64,000 nucleotides of DNA from NCBI GenBank assembly GCA_947646735.1, contig CANTFK010000961.1, positions 372,001 to 436,000 on the forward strand, written 5' to 3'. This document shows, one piece after another, positions 9,476 to 22,902 of the stretch (the first letter of the stretch is position 1; the number at the start of each line of letters is the position of its first letter). This stretch comes from Peronospora farinosa (taxonomy: Eukaryota; Oomycota; Peronosporomycetes; Peronosporales; Peronosporaceae). The position numbers were made by a program, and so were the translations under genes. The notes under the pieces were generated by a model. That model saw only the letters and a program-made list of their open reading frames with translations. It was not told the origin of the DNA and did no database searches.

Positions 9476-10585
9476 ATGGCTTCGGACCTCGTCACGTACG
9501 TCTCGAAGCTTCTGCCAAGCGCCACGCTTCCCGATCTATCACTAGAAATTAAGAAAAAAGACTTTAGTTCCGTCCTAGCAAATGTGATCCCTCAATTGCC
9601 TCAATTGCTGACGTTAGACGCCGAGAATGACGTCGAAGGTGCCTTCTCCCTCCTATTTGATGTCATCCTGCAGATTTCCAAGCCGGAGACCGAGTTTCTA
9701 CAGATTCTACAGGTCGTACAAGATACGAGCAAAGCCAGTCCTGTTTTACGTCTTCGTGTTATTGCTACATTGTTCAATAAGGCCAAAACGCTGCCCAAAG
9801 TGCAGCTACAGGCGCTTTTGAACCTCCTGACGCTTGCATTGAGCTCCGACAATGTCAATCTAGTCGTCCCTTACTTAACACAAGCAGAAACTCTATTGGA
9901 CACGCGGAAATTGAGTGTCGAAGACCGTCGTGGTCTTTTATTGGCGGTAGCTAATGTACTCGACCAGAGTGAGGATAAACTAAAGGTACTCATTGTGCTG
10001 GAAAAGTACTTGGCTACATACGAAACAGGACAAATAGACAAGGAACAAGCTCTGCGTGCATCCAAAATTGTGCTACAGAATCCTGTGGCTAGTTTTTTAG
10101 CCCGTGTGGACTTGGCTGGACTAGCAGTCGTGGAAACCTCGTTGAAGGGTGATGAGATCATGGAGTTGCTGGAAATTGTATCGACCAAGACGCTAAAGGA
10201 GTTTGCTGCTTTTCAAAAGAGTGCTAATGGTGTGTTTACGGAGAACGGGCTGCAAGAGGCTGAATTGGTGGATACGATGCGTCTATTTACGCTGTGCTCA
10301 TTGCCAACGGGCTTTCAGGAAATATCTTATACTGACGTGGCCACGGCTCTGGATGTGAAAGAGGAGAATGTGGAGGAGTGGGTTGTGCGCGCAATCACGG
10401 CTGGACTTGTGAATGCAAAGATTGACCAGCTTGCCCGTACGGTGACCATTTCATCCTCGCTGCACCGTCGTTTCGGAATCGAGCAGTGGAAAGAAATGGA
10501 CGCGAAACTTCAATTGTATAAGAAGAACGTCGGTGGTTTGCTGGATATTATCAGTAACGCACGTCGTGCTCAGGAGCAGCAGTAA
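9476..10585 (+). CDS. EIF3M: Translation initiation factor eIF3 subunit M
   Basis: Single exon. The open frame begins at 9338, but the ATG at 9476 (MASDLVTYV) gives 369 residues, close to the 374 of human eIF3m, so it is preferred. The N-terminal two thirds are alpha-helical repeats. The C-terminal part is a PCI domain with winged helix: MRLFTLCSLPTGFQEISY, ITAGLVNAKIDQLARTV, and HRRFGIEQWKEMDAKLQLYK; the last segment corresponds to the HRTFGKQQWQQLYDTLNAWK region of the animal protein. eIF3m is one of the PCI subunits of the octameric eIF3 core that organises the 43S preinitiation complex on the 40S ribosome. It is divergent from DDRGK1 and convergent with the paladin-like gene. No break or unusual feature was seen. 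Confidence 0.93.
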   Translation: MASDLVTYVSKLLPSATLPDLSLEIKKKDFSSVLANVIPQLPQLLTLDAENDVEGAFSLLFDVILQISKPETEFLQILQVVQDTSKASPVLRLRVIATLFNKAKTLPKVQLQALLNLLTLALSSDNVNLVVPYLTQAETLLDTRKLSVEDRRGLLLAVANVLDQSEDKLKVLIVLEKYLATYETGQIDKEQALRASKIVLQNPVASFLARVDLAGLAVVETSLKGDEIMELLEIVSTKTLKEFAAFQKSANGVFTENGLQEAELVDTMRLFTLCSLPTGFQEISYTDVATALDVKEENVEEWVVRAITAGLVNAKIDQLARTVTISSSLHRRFGIEQWKEMDAKLQLYKKNVGGLLDIISNARRAQEQQ

Positions 10586-11017
10586 GCCACGAGATGAGAA
10601 GCAGGTAGTAAAAATGGCCACAGGACAAACATGCTTCCATTGACTAAAGCTGTTACTTTTTGTCTAGTGTGGTGACTTGTCTCTTATCAAAACCGATGGA
10701 CTTCACTTATGCGGCGACAGATCCGTTAAACTATTTTGGTATCTCGCTCGCTTTGGGGATTAGCTAGAGAAAGCTCGTTCTTGTTTTCTTGCAACCAACA
10801 TGACACGAGCATTTCAAGCAAGACATATCCATCACCAACAAGATTCAGCTTCGTTCATTACTACATCCATACACTTCCAAGACACTACATCTTTAGTAAA
10901 GGCTTTGAGCCTCTTGCTTGCTCGGACCCTTTGCGTGTAGGAAAATTCAGCATCGTTAATTCGCTTGAAGGCCGCCGACCAATGCTGCATACCATTTCCC
11001 TACCTGTATAGTGCTGC
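10586..11017. other. 3' intergenic spacer
   Basis: Lies between the convergent eIF3m and paladin-like genes. No gene was recognised and no classical AATAAA signal stands out. Confidence 0.5.
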
Positions 11018-14000
11018 TTATTCGAGTCGAGACACAAGCTTGCGTTTACGACGCCATCGCCAGCGCATTGATGACACGTGCGTCTCGGCGCCAATTTCTT
11101 CCTCAAAGCACAGATTGTCAAGCAGTTCATACAACGCACTGCCATAACGCTCTTTCATCCAAGTGACAAACAGGCTACGCTGGAAGTAGTGTACACGCTC
11201 TTCAAGTACATATGACGCGAAACATATAAGATAGAAGTAGCGCTCGAGGTAGTTTACCGCACGCAGCATGAAAAAGTCGCGCTTTGTGCTTGGAAGATCA
11301 CGGTCCGCTGCCAAATCGCGGCATTGGCAAATGCAATCCCGCAGATTCTGCATGTGTTCACACTGATCGATAGCATAGTCCACCAGCAGCTTACAGTCGG
11401 ATCCGTTATCCAGCGTCTTGAGCAGCTTGCAAATTACTACAAATTCTCCTGTAATTGCAGCGGAGTGGCGGCGATGGCCCTCGGTCCTACTGCCAAGCAA
11501 TTGTTTTAGCAGACTGGTTGTATCCGAGGACGTGAGTAGCGATGACGCACTGTCCTCAAACACAACGCGAAGCATGTACACGCAAACAAGGGCGGTTGTA
11601 GTGCGACCCCGCCCCATTTGACAATTACAAATGACTGCCGTCTTCAGTTTCTTTTGCGCTGGCAAAGGTGCGTCATCTGAAGGAAGATGAAGTCCGAGCT
11701 CATTCAGAAATGAAGGAAGCAGCAAACGCACCATGTCGTCCAAATCTTTCTCTTCTGGAGCCGTCTCATCCGACACTGGGATACGTGCGTAGCGCAAGTT
11801 AAATCCTGTTTGTTGTATCACTTCCTCATACACTTCAGTGAGGGTCTTGACATCAGCCTGCGGGTTTATGTGTTCCATCATCTCATCGTTTACCATCTCA
11901 CGAGGCTCATACCAATACATGAATAGTCCGTTGTCCTTCTGGACCTTAGTCTGAAGCTCGAGCTTAACTTGCCGCTCAATTGCAGTAATTTCGCCCACCT
12001 CAATACCCGGATACTCCACGTTTACCATAAGATCGTCCTGGTGTCGTACACAGAATGGCCGTCCACTGACATAGATGACAGCTTCCTCTCGCAAATTAAT
12101 CCAGATCGCACGATCGAACTCACCACGCAAATGTTCAACCACATCGATAATACCATTCTCCAGGCACTGAGCCGTACCAAAAATTGGCTCGCTAGCTATA
12201 CGCCGGTAATTTAGAACGTTTGTCGTCAACTCAAATGGGATTCGCGCGATTCCAAAAAAGTGATCCATCTTCAGCACACACTTCGTAAGCACTTTGTCAT
12301 ATTTATACCGAACTCCACCTAAATCGTCCAGCAGGCGGAACATATCCGGGTGCTGCTGTAGCCACTTCGAGAACGTTGGCTGCGTGTTTCCATCAACGGT
12401 GTCTGGGGCGGGTTCACCTGTGCTCGGTTTCTGGTGGATTTCGATCATATATGCACCAAAAACAATGAGGTAGAAATACCTCTCAAGGAACTTCATCGCG
12501 TGGTGCAGGTAATACGATCTTTTTGCAGGCTTGGCTTCGGCATGTGACAGATTGCGGTATTCATCAATCACGGTGCGAATGTTGCAGATCGTCGCACACT
12601 CGTCGATGGCATTATCCACCCAACGCTTTGCTTCTCGACCGTATTTTAGACGCTTTTGCACCTCGCGGATAACCGCAAAATTACCAGCCTCGACATTGTG
12701 CGAAGGCTCTTCTTCAGTCGATGGCACATTGGTCATCACATTAGCTAAATGGATTGTGTGTCGCTGGCAGATAAGCCTTCCAATTACCATTGCTGTTGTT
12801 GTGCGGCGCTTGCCCATCTGGCAGTTGAAGACAAAGGCAGTAGAATTCTCGCCTTCACTTACATCCATCAGGTTCATTATCATTTCTACATGTTCCTGTT
12901 CCGGTGCGTTTTCGCGCTCGATTGGGATTCGCCGGTACAACACGCTTTGAATGGTTTCTTTGTGCTTTGTCACTTCAGTGCTTTCATACAGTTCAGGCAA
13001 CGTCATCACGTGACCTGGCAGTGCTGTGTCCACGACCGGCTCATTCTCTCTCAGTGCAACCTCGTTCCAGAACTCGAAACAGTTGTTCGCTGCTTCTAAT
13101 TCTTCCTGTAGACTGCTCTTCAGCGACGATTCCAAGACCTGAATTTTGTGACCCGTGATTCCAGGAACCAGATCATTTTCATTAAGCATTGCACTGCGTC
13201 TTGCCGTGAACGGTAGGCCGTTGACATAAATTACTGCTTCCTGTATTCATAGTCAAACGCATCAGCAACCATACCACTCGTAAATGCACTGACCAACAAC
13301 AAAAACTTGCATACCCCTCTCAAATTCACCCACACCACTTTCGTAAATCCATCCGCTGCTACTCGACGTAAAATCATCTGAATTCCCTGCTACTCAGCAT
13401 CAAAAAACAACAAAGAACTGTCAGCATTTCCCGTTTGCTTACCATCAACTGTATTTCGTACCAGCGATGGCTGACCAGATCCATACAATGGCGTGCCTTC
13501 CAACCGTCTAAGATTCGGTGCTACTTCTCCATGAGGTGTGTCCAACTCATGACAATTGGGAATTCTGTCTATCTTTAGGACGTATTTCTTCAGCACCTAC
13601 CACCAAAACCACAAGAATATAATATCATCATCAACTACTTCTCTCTCTCTACTGTATTTCCTCCTTCTTCTCTCACCTTAGTGCCCTGGACCATCAGACT
13701 ATGTTGTTTTGTTAGTGTTTGCCTCTGAGAATTGCCCCTCACGAGTGCCTGGATACGAACAACTGCTTCACTGTGCTCCTGCTTCCCTATCATTGTCTCA
13801 ATTGACAGTGTCTTGTTGCCTGTGACCAGCGCTTGCAGTCGATTGGCCGCACCATTGAAATAAGTCGGAGATGGTTTAACAGGTGATTTACTGCTATTTC
13901 TCAGCCTCAAAAGCCCCTGCGACGGCGGGGAACGTGCCACCATCTTTTGCAACTTCGCAGCAGCCCCGCTAATGTAACTGAAAGGTCCTGGGTCGACAGA

Positions 14001-14291
14001 GAAGGCGTTGCTTGAGTTGCTAAAAGAGTCAACGCTTTCTTTGCTCTCCTGATGCAATTTCTGCATCAAAAGAGTGCGTACCGGTGCGAGTAGCTGCCGC
14101 AACTTCATTTCTGGGTCTTGGGCATGTTGAATCTCCCTTGCACGCTCGTAAATTCCATCAAAAAGCACCTCAAACTCGTCCATTTGTTTAGCAATGACTT
14201 CCTGACTTCCGACTTTTGATGAAGACGAAATTTTAATCACTTCATTGTGAATTGCGATGATTGTGTCTTCTTCATTTGTTGGATATTTCAT
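11018..14291 (-). CDS. Paladin-like protein with two phosphatase-type P-loops
   Basis: Four exons, 14291-13677, 13596-13462, 13389-13315 and 13240-11018, all in phase, giving 1015 residues. The N-terminal exon has an IQ-like motif (VVRIQALVRGNSQRQ). The first paladin module then begins with NLRRLEGTPLYGSGQPSL, and VVWVNLRGEAVIYVNG resembles the typical NLREE-VYVNG block. The PTP-type P-loop CQMGKRRT lies at about residue 415. A second module repeats the pattern, with SEPIFGTAQCLENGI, AIWINLREEAVIYVSG and the P-loop CQMGRGRT at about 815. Both loops fit CX5R. Animal paladin (PALD1) has been linked to receptor and phosphoinositide signalling; whether this protein is catalytic cannot be read here. 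An alternative donor two positions later in exon 2 exists, but it breaks the frame; the chosen one aligns without a gap. Confidence 0.88.
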
Positions 14292-14883
14292 GATACAATC
14301 ATTGGATTTTGTGTTGAGATTTGTATGGTTGGCAGATGAGATGGCTACAATCGGCGTACAGGATGCTGTCGGTAGCTATGATGACGGATATCTTTCGTCA
14401 GTATGTGAAGAATTGACATACAATTAGTCGGTAGATGAAGCAGCTCTGAGATATCACACCAAGATTCAATACCGAGCAGTCTGTACGCAACACACCAAAG
14501 AGACTTGATGTGATGTCGCACGTGGCACCAATACGTTCACCATTTCTTCGTTAAATGACACAGAAAGCCATACTGGTTCTCTGTTACCGATGCAAAGCAT
14601 TATCACGCACCGCTTGGTTTCATTCCTGATTCTGCTGAATGAGCTGCTTCCATTGCATTTCCGACGTCACCGTCACCGCCTGTGGCTTGCGCTGGCGGAG
14701 TCCGACAGTCGCCATCTTCTCTCCAACGATATCAGTCTATTTCACGATCAACTTCTCATCATCAGTCAGTTCCACCTCGGGTCACAATATTTGGCTAATC
14801 ACCTGGATCTTCTCGAGATGGACTTCATTGAGCACCTACAAATTGGTCATACTAGCGAATCAAGTAATCTTCAATGCCACCGA
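14292..14883 (-). pseudogene. Possible coding relic between genes
   Basis: On the minus strand, about 14840-14600 reads LNEVHLEKIQVISQIL, then VELTDDEKLIVK, then GEKMATVGLRQRKPQAVTV and MQWKQLIQQNQ in one frame, interrupted by two in-frame stops. The composition looks like former protein, perhaps the end of a leucine-rich-repeat protein. No complete gene can be built. The plus strand also has an open frame (14590-14919), judged a shadow. Confidence 0.25.
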
Positions 14884-17800
14884 CTACAACATTGTAAAGC
14901 TTTGAAGTCGCTCGTCTGATGAAACCTGACACTGTTGAGCCACGCGCCTGATAGCAGCGAGGAGATCCGTAACTGCCCGAGCCATGCTAATCCCGTACGA
15001 GTCCATTTGACGACTTGGCACTCGACCCATTTGTTCTTCCACTACAATATCACGGAAGGCCGAAGAAAAGAAACTATAAGATTGAAGCTTCTCAGACGGT
15101 GGTAACCAAACACTGGTGGTAAACAAAGCGCCAATGCTGGCTGTTGTCTTCTTTGAGAGTGCCACGTAAATTGTCTGCAGATAAGAGACCACGAGCTCCA
15201 CCAAATTAATCAGCTCCAGCATCGGTTCGTGCTCATTAAATGCAACTGCTTCGCACACGATTCCACATAATTCGATCACTAACACGCAACTGCATTCAAC
15301 AGCGACGTAATGCAACACAAGAATTAGCGAAAAATGGCTTAGCGCACGAGCTACAGAAGCGACGCACCTGATAGCGTCGTTTACTGCTTCTTCACCAGGT
15401 ACAAGCTTGATTAAGCATGCAACCATCCATTCTAAGCATGGCTGGAGCTCACGCAGCTGAAAATCTAGGCGTGATGGGCTATCTCCGGTACATTCAACAC
15501 CTTGGTTTGCGTGTTGGGCATGAACGTTTAAATTGGCGTGGCTAAGTACACCCCGTACGAACTGGCACACAGGTACCATCGTTTCCAACAAAGATGTCAC
15601 GTCTTGTTGTCGCGCAAAGACGAATGTCTCCCTCATGAAATCGTTCAGTACAAAATGTCGAAGATGCTGGAGGCGGGCGCACGAGGAGGAAGAGAGTTTT
15701 GCTCGAGAATGTTCGAATGATCTTGTGCATCTACAATTGAAAAGACCACACGACAGGTAAAATGCTTCACGGCGAACTATTCTCATATCTAGGGAGTCAC
15801 TAGAAATTCCATAGTAACTATGAATTCCGAGAGGCCCATCCGGATCCAAGATGTTCATCAATAGCGTCCTTAGAGGAGAACGATGCCATCCATTCTTATA
15901 AGTCTGGTAAATCTCTGACGTCTACAAATAGTTTTTATCTCAGCAGTACATACCAAAAAATAAAAGAATAATCAGCGAAAAGCGTACCTGTGCAAACCAA
16001 TGCAGCAAGCTCGGATACTTCTGTCGCGCGAAAAACAGTTGAACGCTGTCGACAAACCTTACAGCAGCAGGGCAGAACTCTTGACGTAGATCATCGTTCA
16101 CGTTGCGCATCCTTTTTCTGTGGCCCAATAGTCGCTGATCCTCCAAACGCTTTAGTGCCTGTGGATACTCAGCGCTGCTGACTTGACGGAATAGTATCTC
16201 CATTGCGTCGAGAAAGAGATTAGTCTCTCCGATCGCCATATCGCCACAATAGAAGAGAAATGCATCCATGCATTGATACATGAACCGAAACATTGTCGTC
16301 AACCCCGTAAGCCTTTCGTCGAAAGACTTTATCGTATCATCTATTTCATGGTATGAACGTCCATTAGTGATGTCCACTCCAGCCTGGCGAAGAAACAACT
16401 CGGAAAAAGAATGCCAGTTGTGATTTATCTGGTCGATCTCGCCACAGGCGCGCCTAAAATTTATTTTGAACGCCCTGTAAAAAACACAAACCGCAAGATC
16501 ATTTAGCAGTAAGAAACGAGCGGAGAAAGAAGATAAGATAGCATCAAACACGACATCAGCAACTCACTCGATAAACGATACGAAGATTCCTAACTGTTGG
16601 TTCACCATCTTTGTACGAAACTGGTTCTTCTCGTCCCTGTTTATTGCAGATGAAGCACTGTACAAGCGCCATATACTACCAGCACTTCTACAAAATGCCT
16701 GAAATACGTCCAGATGTAAATCGTACAATTTCGAAACATCGTGGATTCCGTCTTCATTAGTAGAGACTTCTGTCGGAAACTTGCACGTAGATGCTACACC
16801 ACGCAAAATCTGCCATATATGTGGATCCATATTACGAAACTCCCTTGGCTCTTTGCGAAGCATTTGATAGATAATTCCATCCGTAAGCATGACCCAAGAG
16901 TCGGAAAGTCTGGCGCTGGGAATCACTGCTGTATTTGCTCCTGTTGCATGAGACGGCGTTGCATGTCGAACCGAAAAAGGTACATCACCCACCTCGAAAA
17001 TGATCGGTGCAGGATTTAGTGATGAAACATCCAATGTTCCCAGTAGCCACGCAGTGACGAGTTCTCGATCGGCTCCACTTTCTCTTAAAAACACACTACC
17101 AAGCCATTCCTTATCGGCATTGTACTTTAAAGCAGCACTCAACACACGTGATGCAAGATTTCTGTGTTTCACTGACGTAGATGTCACATTGCTCCAGAAA
17201 AATTGTGCCCCACTCGTGGAAATAATCATACCCAGCAAATCAATCGCATAGAGTTCGTCGAACGCTGGAACGTCACTTGGAGGGTAGTTGAGTACAAGCT
17301 GCTGCAATACTACTCGCAAATTGCGTGTGATTAGCTGAATCGCCTTGTGTTGGCACTCATGCACTGCCCATGCTGGAATAGGTGGAGAATTGTGTCCAGC
17401 AATCGCACCTTCGAGGTCAAAGGTCGCCAATGCCTCGTCAGTGAAGTCATCAAACTCACTTGAAACGCATTGCTTTGGCTTATCCGGCGAACGCGGGAGG
17501 ACAAGGTGAAATATCTCCATCGCAATCTTCAAATCATTAACTGCAACAAACTTTTCAACAGCACCATTCAGGCATGCCTCCATGCCAGAGCTAAAAACAT
17601 ACTCCAGACACTTTTCAACAGCACATCCGTACGCAGGTCCAATCTTCACACCGGATAAAGGTATCTCCAGTGTTTTTTTGATCAGATCACGCAATTGGTA
17701 GAGTGAGGACATGGTAGCACCTAACAACAGCCAGCAACTATCAGTCCAGAGAACTGTCGTGAGTCATTATGAAACTTACTCTGAAATCGTCGACGACGTC

Positions 17801-20800
17801 TATCCATATCACGTGCTTTGATAGCGTTCACTTTGTTCTCTGCGGACTGTTTTGGAAAGACACAGGAACTAGCGTGTAAATTTTTCATGGAAGACTCGAG
17901 CCTGTCATTGAGGCCCCAAAATACTGCAGGGAATTCGGAAGAGTTCTTTTCCAACAGCAGGACACCTAGTGTATAGAGCGCTTGGCTCGCAAGCACTTCA
18001 CACTGAGGCTTCCTCGATATCCGACGGAGAATTTCCTTGCAATAAAAGTCTACCTCTCGTTCCATGTATCTGATATCCTTATCGGATCGCTGAATCGGAA
18101 ACTGCTGTTCGTCTCCACACTCCAAACAGACTCCAACAATTGCGAATGTAAGCAACACTGCTGTACTCATTCGCTTCTGTGCACCAGAGTAAGAAATAAC
18201 GATAGTATTAAGCGGACAATCGAGATAACAAAGGCATATGGAACACCGAACCTTTTCTACTTCAGAACTCGTGGGAGCTCGTTGCGACACTGCCATAGGT
18301 TGATCAGCAGGCTGGATGTTAGCCGATGTTTGCTGTTGCGAGCCCCAGCTCCAATCCATTCCTGATTTTCTTTTGAGCAAGATTTGTTGAGCTGATACAG
18401 ACCGTGCATCTATACTAGATGTAGAATTGTCGTCGTTGTCCGGGACATCTGGGATCGCGCTGAGAACCGAGCGCCGGAACCGGCTGCGATGAACGCGCTT
18501 TTCAAGCTTCAAGAGTTGAATCTGTTTGTAATACCAATCATGTTCAGTCGATGCGATTGAGAGTGTATGACGACGACATTGCTTACCCAAATGATCTTGC
18601 ACAGCATTGTTGTTGAGTCTGGGTTATCAAAGCTGGTCTCGGTAGCAAAAGTAGCCAAGCTTGGCCTTGAGTTTCCAAGCTCTTTGCATCGAGTGATAAA
18701 CTGCTTCAGAAACTGAGGCAGTTCAACAATGTTATCTGGGTGATGCACTACATCGTTATCCGATAACTGGCGCAGAATAATCTCGATGACCTCTGTCGAA
18801 AGATACGTGCTAGTAAGGAGCAAGCTCGACCCAAACAGCAAATGCGAGTCATCATACCTTTGCAAGGAAGCCACATGTCTGAAAATAGAGCAATGCGCTG
18901 TAATACGTGCTGCTTGTATACATCTGTCAAATATGATTAGCATTCTCGTATTGCTCGATGAACCAATTTGATGACGGAGGAACCTACCAGCAAACTGGCG
19001 ATAACGTAACTGCAAACTAGTCCATTCCCTATCAGACACTTCAAATGGAAGAAAATCCTGTTTGCCCGGGTGAAGAAGGTCTTTAACGACAGCCCACTTT
19101 GCATCACATCCGTCCGATGACAATCTAAAGCAATTTGCACATGGTCTTAGATTGGCATTCCAAAATAACTGTGCAACAATTTCTTACACTGCTTCTTCGT
19201 GTTCATTGTCATGATTATCTGCATAAATACGTGTTAGCACAGCCAGTAAGTTCCAGGTTACCTCTAACGCCAGCAACTGGCTCTTCAAGACCTCGTTACA
19301 GTTTTCAATGGTGCTGCGATCGGTAGTTTTTGGCTCATAGTCTTGTAAATATCCTCCACAAGATTCACCTCGCACAAATCGCCAAGCTAATTTATCGAAA
19401 TAGTGTTGTCGGTATCCCGCTTGCAGTAAAGCCCAGACGTGTTTCTCTTTCGTCGCAAGTGATTCTTGCTGGGGTTGATCCAGACCAATCGAACTCGTAC
19501 AGCAACTACGAACCAGCATCCACAGAGAAAGTGCTGGGAGGTGACCACTCAACGATTCATCTCTGTCCTTCAAGCAATGGGATGACGGAAGATAGATATA
19601 CAGGTCAAACAAGAAGAGCACTACAGCCAACGTAACTCTGTTGACCGGCAATGTTGTCAGAAAGATATGTTCAATCTCTTTCTTGATCATCGCATGTGAC
19701 CCAATCAAGCGGCTACATCTAGATTGAATAGCCACGAGAAGTTTTAGACAATACCAATATGTGCGTGAGACCGCTGTCAAAAATGGTGTCGTCGCTGCAT
19801 CGGTGGATGCCACCTCAAAGAAAAAGAAATATGCTTTGCATCCGGTGAATAATGAATCGCAATCGGGCAGCTGTCGGATAAGCGCTGCAATCTCATACAA
19901 GATTACTTGGAGGTGGTTTGCCACGACTATTGGAGAAGCTGCGTCCAGAACTTCCAACAACTGAGCAGCAAAACTTGCAATTGCTGTGTGGTATGCTTCC
20001 TCGAGCGAGACCAACAAAGCCCATTCCAGTGCAGCGGCACACCCCTCTTCTTGTTCACCCTCCATCTCCCCTCTCGATAGGGAATCCATGTAACTGCTTT
20101 CTTGCAACCGGAAATCATTAGCCAGTTGGCGAAGGCGGGCTACTCGTCTTTTGACAACGTCATCAATGCTGTCGCAGTCTTCAAACGTGTATTCATCGTC
20201 GAAAAGCAAGTGATGCGGAGTTAGTGGACCGCAAATTTCATGGCCAAACGCTGATAGCGTCACTTGTACTTGACGTGATATAGGCGCAAGATCTTGCTTA
20301 TAGATGGACGCGATAGTACTATCGGATACGACCTCAAAAACAGTCTCCCAGTCTATCGGTAGCTGCTTCGAACAGTCCGGATGGATTGTAGGACTGATTG
20401 ATTCAGCTGCCCGCAATGACTTTGCTGGGTCAACGTTGTCAAATGATATACCAGCTGGGTACACGTATTTGCTAGCGCTACCCGAGTTTCGTAAAGCTAG
20501 AAAAGATTCACGTGATCGATGCTGTGATGGTTGCGCACGAAATCTCTTATCACGAAGGCGCATCAGTTGCATTTGAACAGATGTACTGTCATTACGACTC
20601 GACATATTTGTGAAGCGTTTGATCAAGCGAGCACTTTCAATGCCATCAGAGAAACTAATTGGTGACGGCAAAGCTGTTTTTCCAATACGTTGCAGGTTCT
20701 TACGAGCCATCTTAAGCCAATTCCAGCGAGGATCAGATGGAAGAATTTTTTCTTGTCTTCCAGCGAGTCGGACATTTGATGTGAGGCCATTACTACATCC

Positions 20801-22902
20801 TTGCCGCGGAAAGTAGTCGTCAAGAGTCGTATTTCGTGCCACATGCTTCCGATAATAAGCTGATGCTGTGCGAGGAGGTTTTAATGCACGTAGTTTTGCT
20901 TTCGATGTGCGTTCAGATCGACCGCTCAGCTGTTTCGAAGTGCCGTTATTCTCTCGTAGATGTTCGTAATTGTACGACAAATCGAGCTCATGATAGCCAG
21001 AGTGCAAATCACCCACATTTGTTGTCTCAGACGAGAAAGTCGTTGCGTCATATTCGTCCATGGGGAAGCTGGATTCACCGCTTTCTGATAAGCACGCAGC
21101 GTGGGCTTCATCTTCTTGCGGAATTTCTTCTCCCCGCCTTGCAAACGCACTTTCCACGGCGCTCTCAGCATTCTTTATCCATGAAGAGCATTCATTTAAT
21201 TTAATCTGCCAGACATCGATATTGCACTCTAGATGCTCAAGTGCACCAGGCTGAAGCAACAAGTGCATGTAAGAAGCCGCCAAGTATTTTTTACAATATG
21301 TACTATCGACCACTTTACCGGCTTGCCATGCTTCACGTGGAGACTATCGATGATCTTGTTCATCGCGTCTTCACCTGCGTTAACCAATGTTTTCGTCACA
21401 AATGTTCGCAATTCGCATATCTTGGTCCACACAATACACACGGTAAGAATGAATGTCGGTCCAAGTACGTCGAAATACAATCAATCTCACCTTCGTATAT
21501 AGATCACGAAGATCAGCTAAGGACATCTCCACCAGGTTCTTGAGTTGCTGGTTCACCATATTCTGCTCGTCGTGAAAGCTGGCCATGTTTTTCTGCTGCT
21601 GAGCAAATATTTCTTCAAGTTGACCCATTAACTCTTTCTTCGTACTCGCCAACTTCAACCCTGTTTCTCGTATGACATCTTGTGGAAGCTCAGCTGGGTC
21701 CCCTTCCGGCTGAATAAACATGGCATCAGCATCTTCTCCACTTTTCTCATATCCCCCGACGTATCGCCGACCCTTTGCTTTTTGTTTTTTCCTTTGTGGT
21801 TTCCCATTAAATCTGCCTTGTGCACTTTTTCCTTTAACAAGTAATTCGTGAGATCCTGTGCCTGCACGCTGCACAAGCTCAGGTCGATCAGAACTTGCAT
21901 TATGGTTGGCACTACTATCACTACTCTCTTCATCACTGCTTTCCAATATGCGGTTCCGCCGTCGTATAAATTGCTTCAATAAGGGGCTCTGAGGCCCATC
22001 AACTCTTCCCACCAATTTCAATTTGTCAGTCAATGGTCGACTTGATCTTTCAAGCAAGCCGTTTTTCTCCTCTAACAGCACAAACATGTCCTCGTCACTC
22101 TCAGATACTTGTTGTCGATTCTTTTCCACTTCATTCTGGTCTTGTTTTGACTTGTCCACCATTCGTTCCACACGTTTTCGTTTTCTTTGACCCAGCATTC
22201 CTCTATCAGTCTGTTGAACACGAGTCATCCGACGCTCACGTCGTTTTTCTGCTTCCCGATGTGGTTTGTTAATAAAATCATCTATAAAGTAGTCACAAAA
22301 ACAACAACAACATTGATAATCAGCTCACTAATTAACAACAAAAACAAGAAAAACAAGACTGGGACAGTGCACACCCTACCATGATAATAATCTCGTCCTA
22401 CAATTTCACGGTTTGATTGTTTGCTTAAAAGCTCGGACGAGTGAACCCATTTGCTTTCAATGTGCCGTTCAAAGCCTCCAAGTACATAGCGAACATCGTA
22501 AAAAACCTCATGTCGGTCACCATCTTGTAGCTCTTTTTCATCAACTCGTACAATCCGACCAGCACCTCCTAGTTTATTAATACCGGGCCACGTACGAGAG
22601 TCCACATCCACCAGTGTCCCCACGTCTAATACACGCTCTTTTTCATCAGTCTCGGATTCGTGCTCTTCGTCTGTAACTTCAACTTCAAGCTGCTCTCCAA
22701 CTGTTTCGTCCTCCGCGTTCTTTTGCTCTTTAAATGTAAGTGACTTCTGACGAGTCATCGTTTGCTCTTGTGCGTGAGTTGATTCTACAGCTGCATCGAT
22801 TTCAATTCCTTGACAAGTCTGTCGATCTTCTGTGAGATCCTGCGTCTCCAGCATCTCCTGCTCGTCTTCATCCGAGTCGGCCACGAAGTCAGATTCCTCC
22901 AT
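14884..22902 (-). CDS. Very large nuclear-type protein with Tudor-like N-terminus, possibly Mms22/Mus7 family
   Basis: Eight exons can be joined in phase: 22902-22380, 22281-21491, 21343-19188, 19124-18587, 18521-17780, 17720-16568, 16474-15988 and 15921-14884. They total about 2475 residues. The N-terminus is acidic. A Tudor/SH3-like module follows at about 115-170 (TWPGINKLGGAGRIVRV, VFYDVRYVLGG), then a basic disordered region. From exon 3 onward the protein is mostly helical repeats. A TTLDDYFP motif in exon 3 loosely resembles a PCNA-binding box. The architecture is reminiscent of fungal Mus7/Mms22 proteins that protect stalled replication forks, but I cannot prove this and no catalytic motif was seen. 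The exon 2/3 junction (21490-21344) is the least sure: that intron contains an open segment beginning ICELRTFV in another frame, so exons 1-2 might be a separate gene. Confidence 0.6.

Noticed and set aside
11324..13158. Several plus-strand frames inside the paladin gene
   Set aside because: Antisense shadows of a long exon with clear phosphatase motifs.
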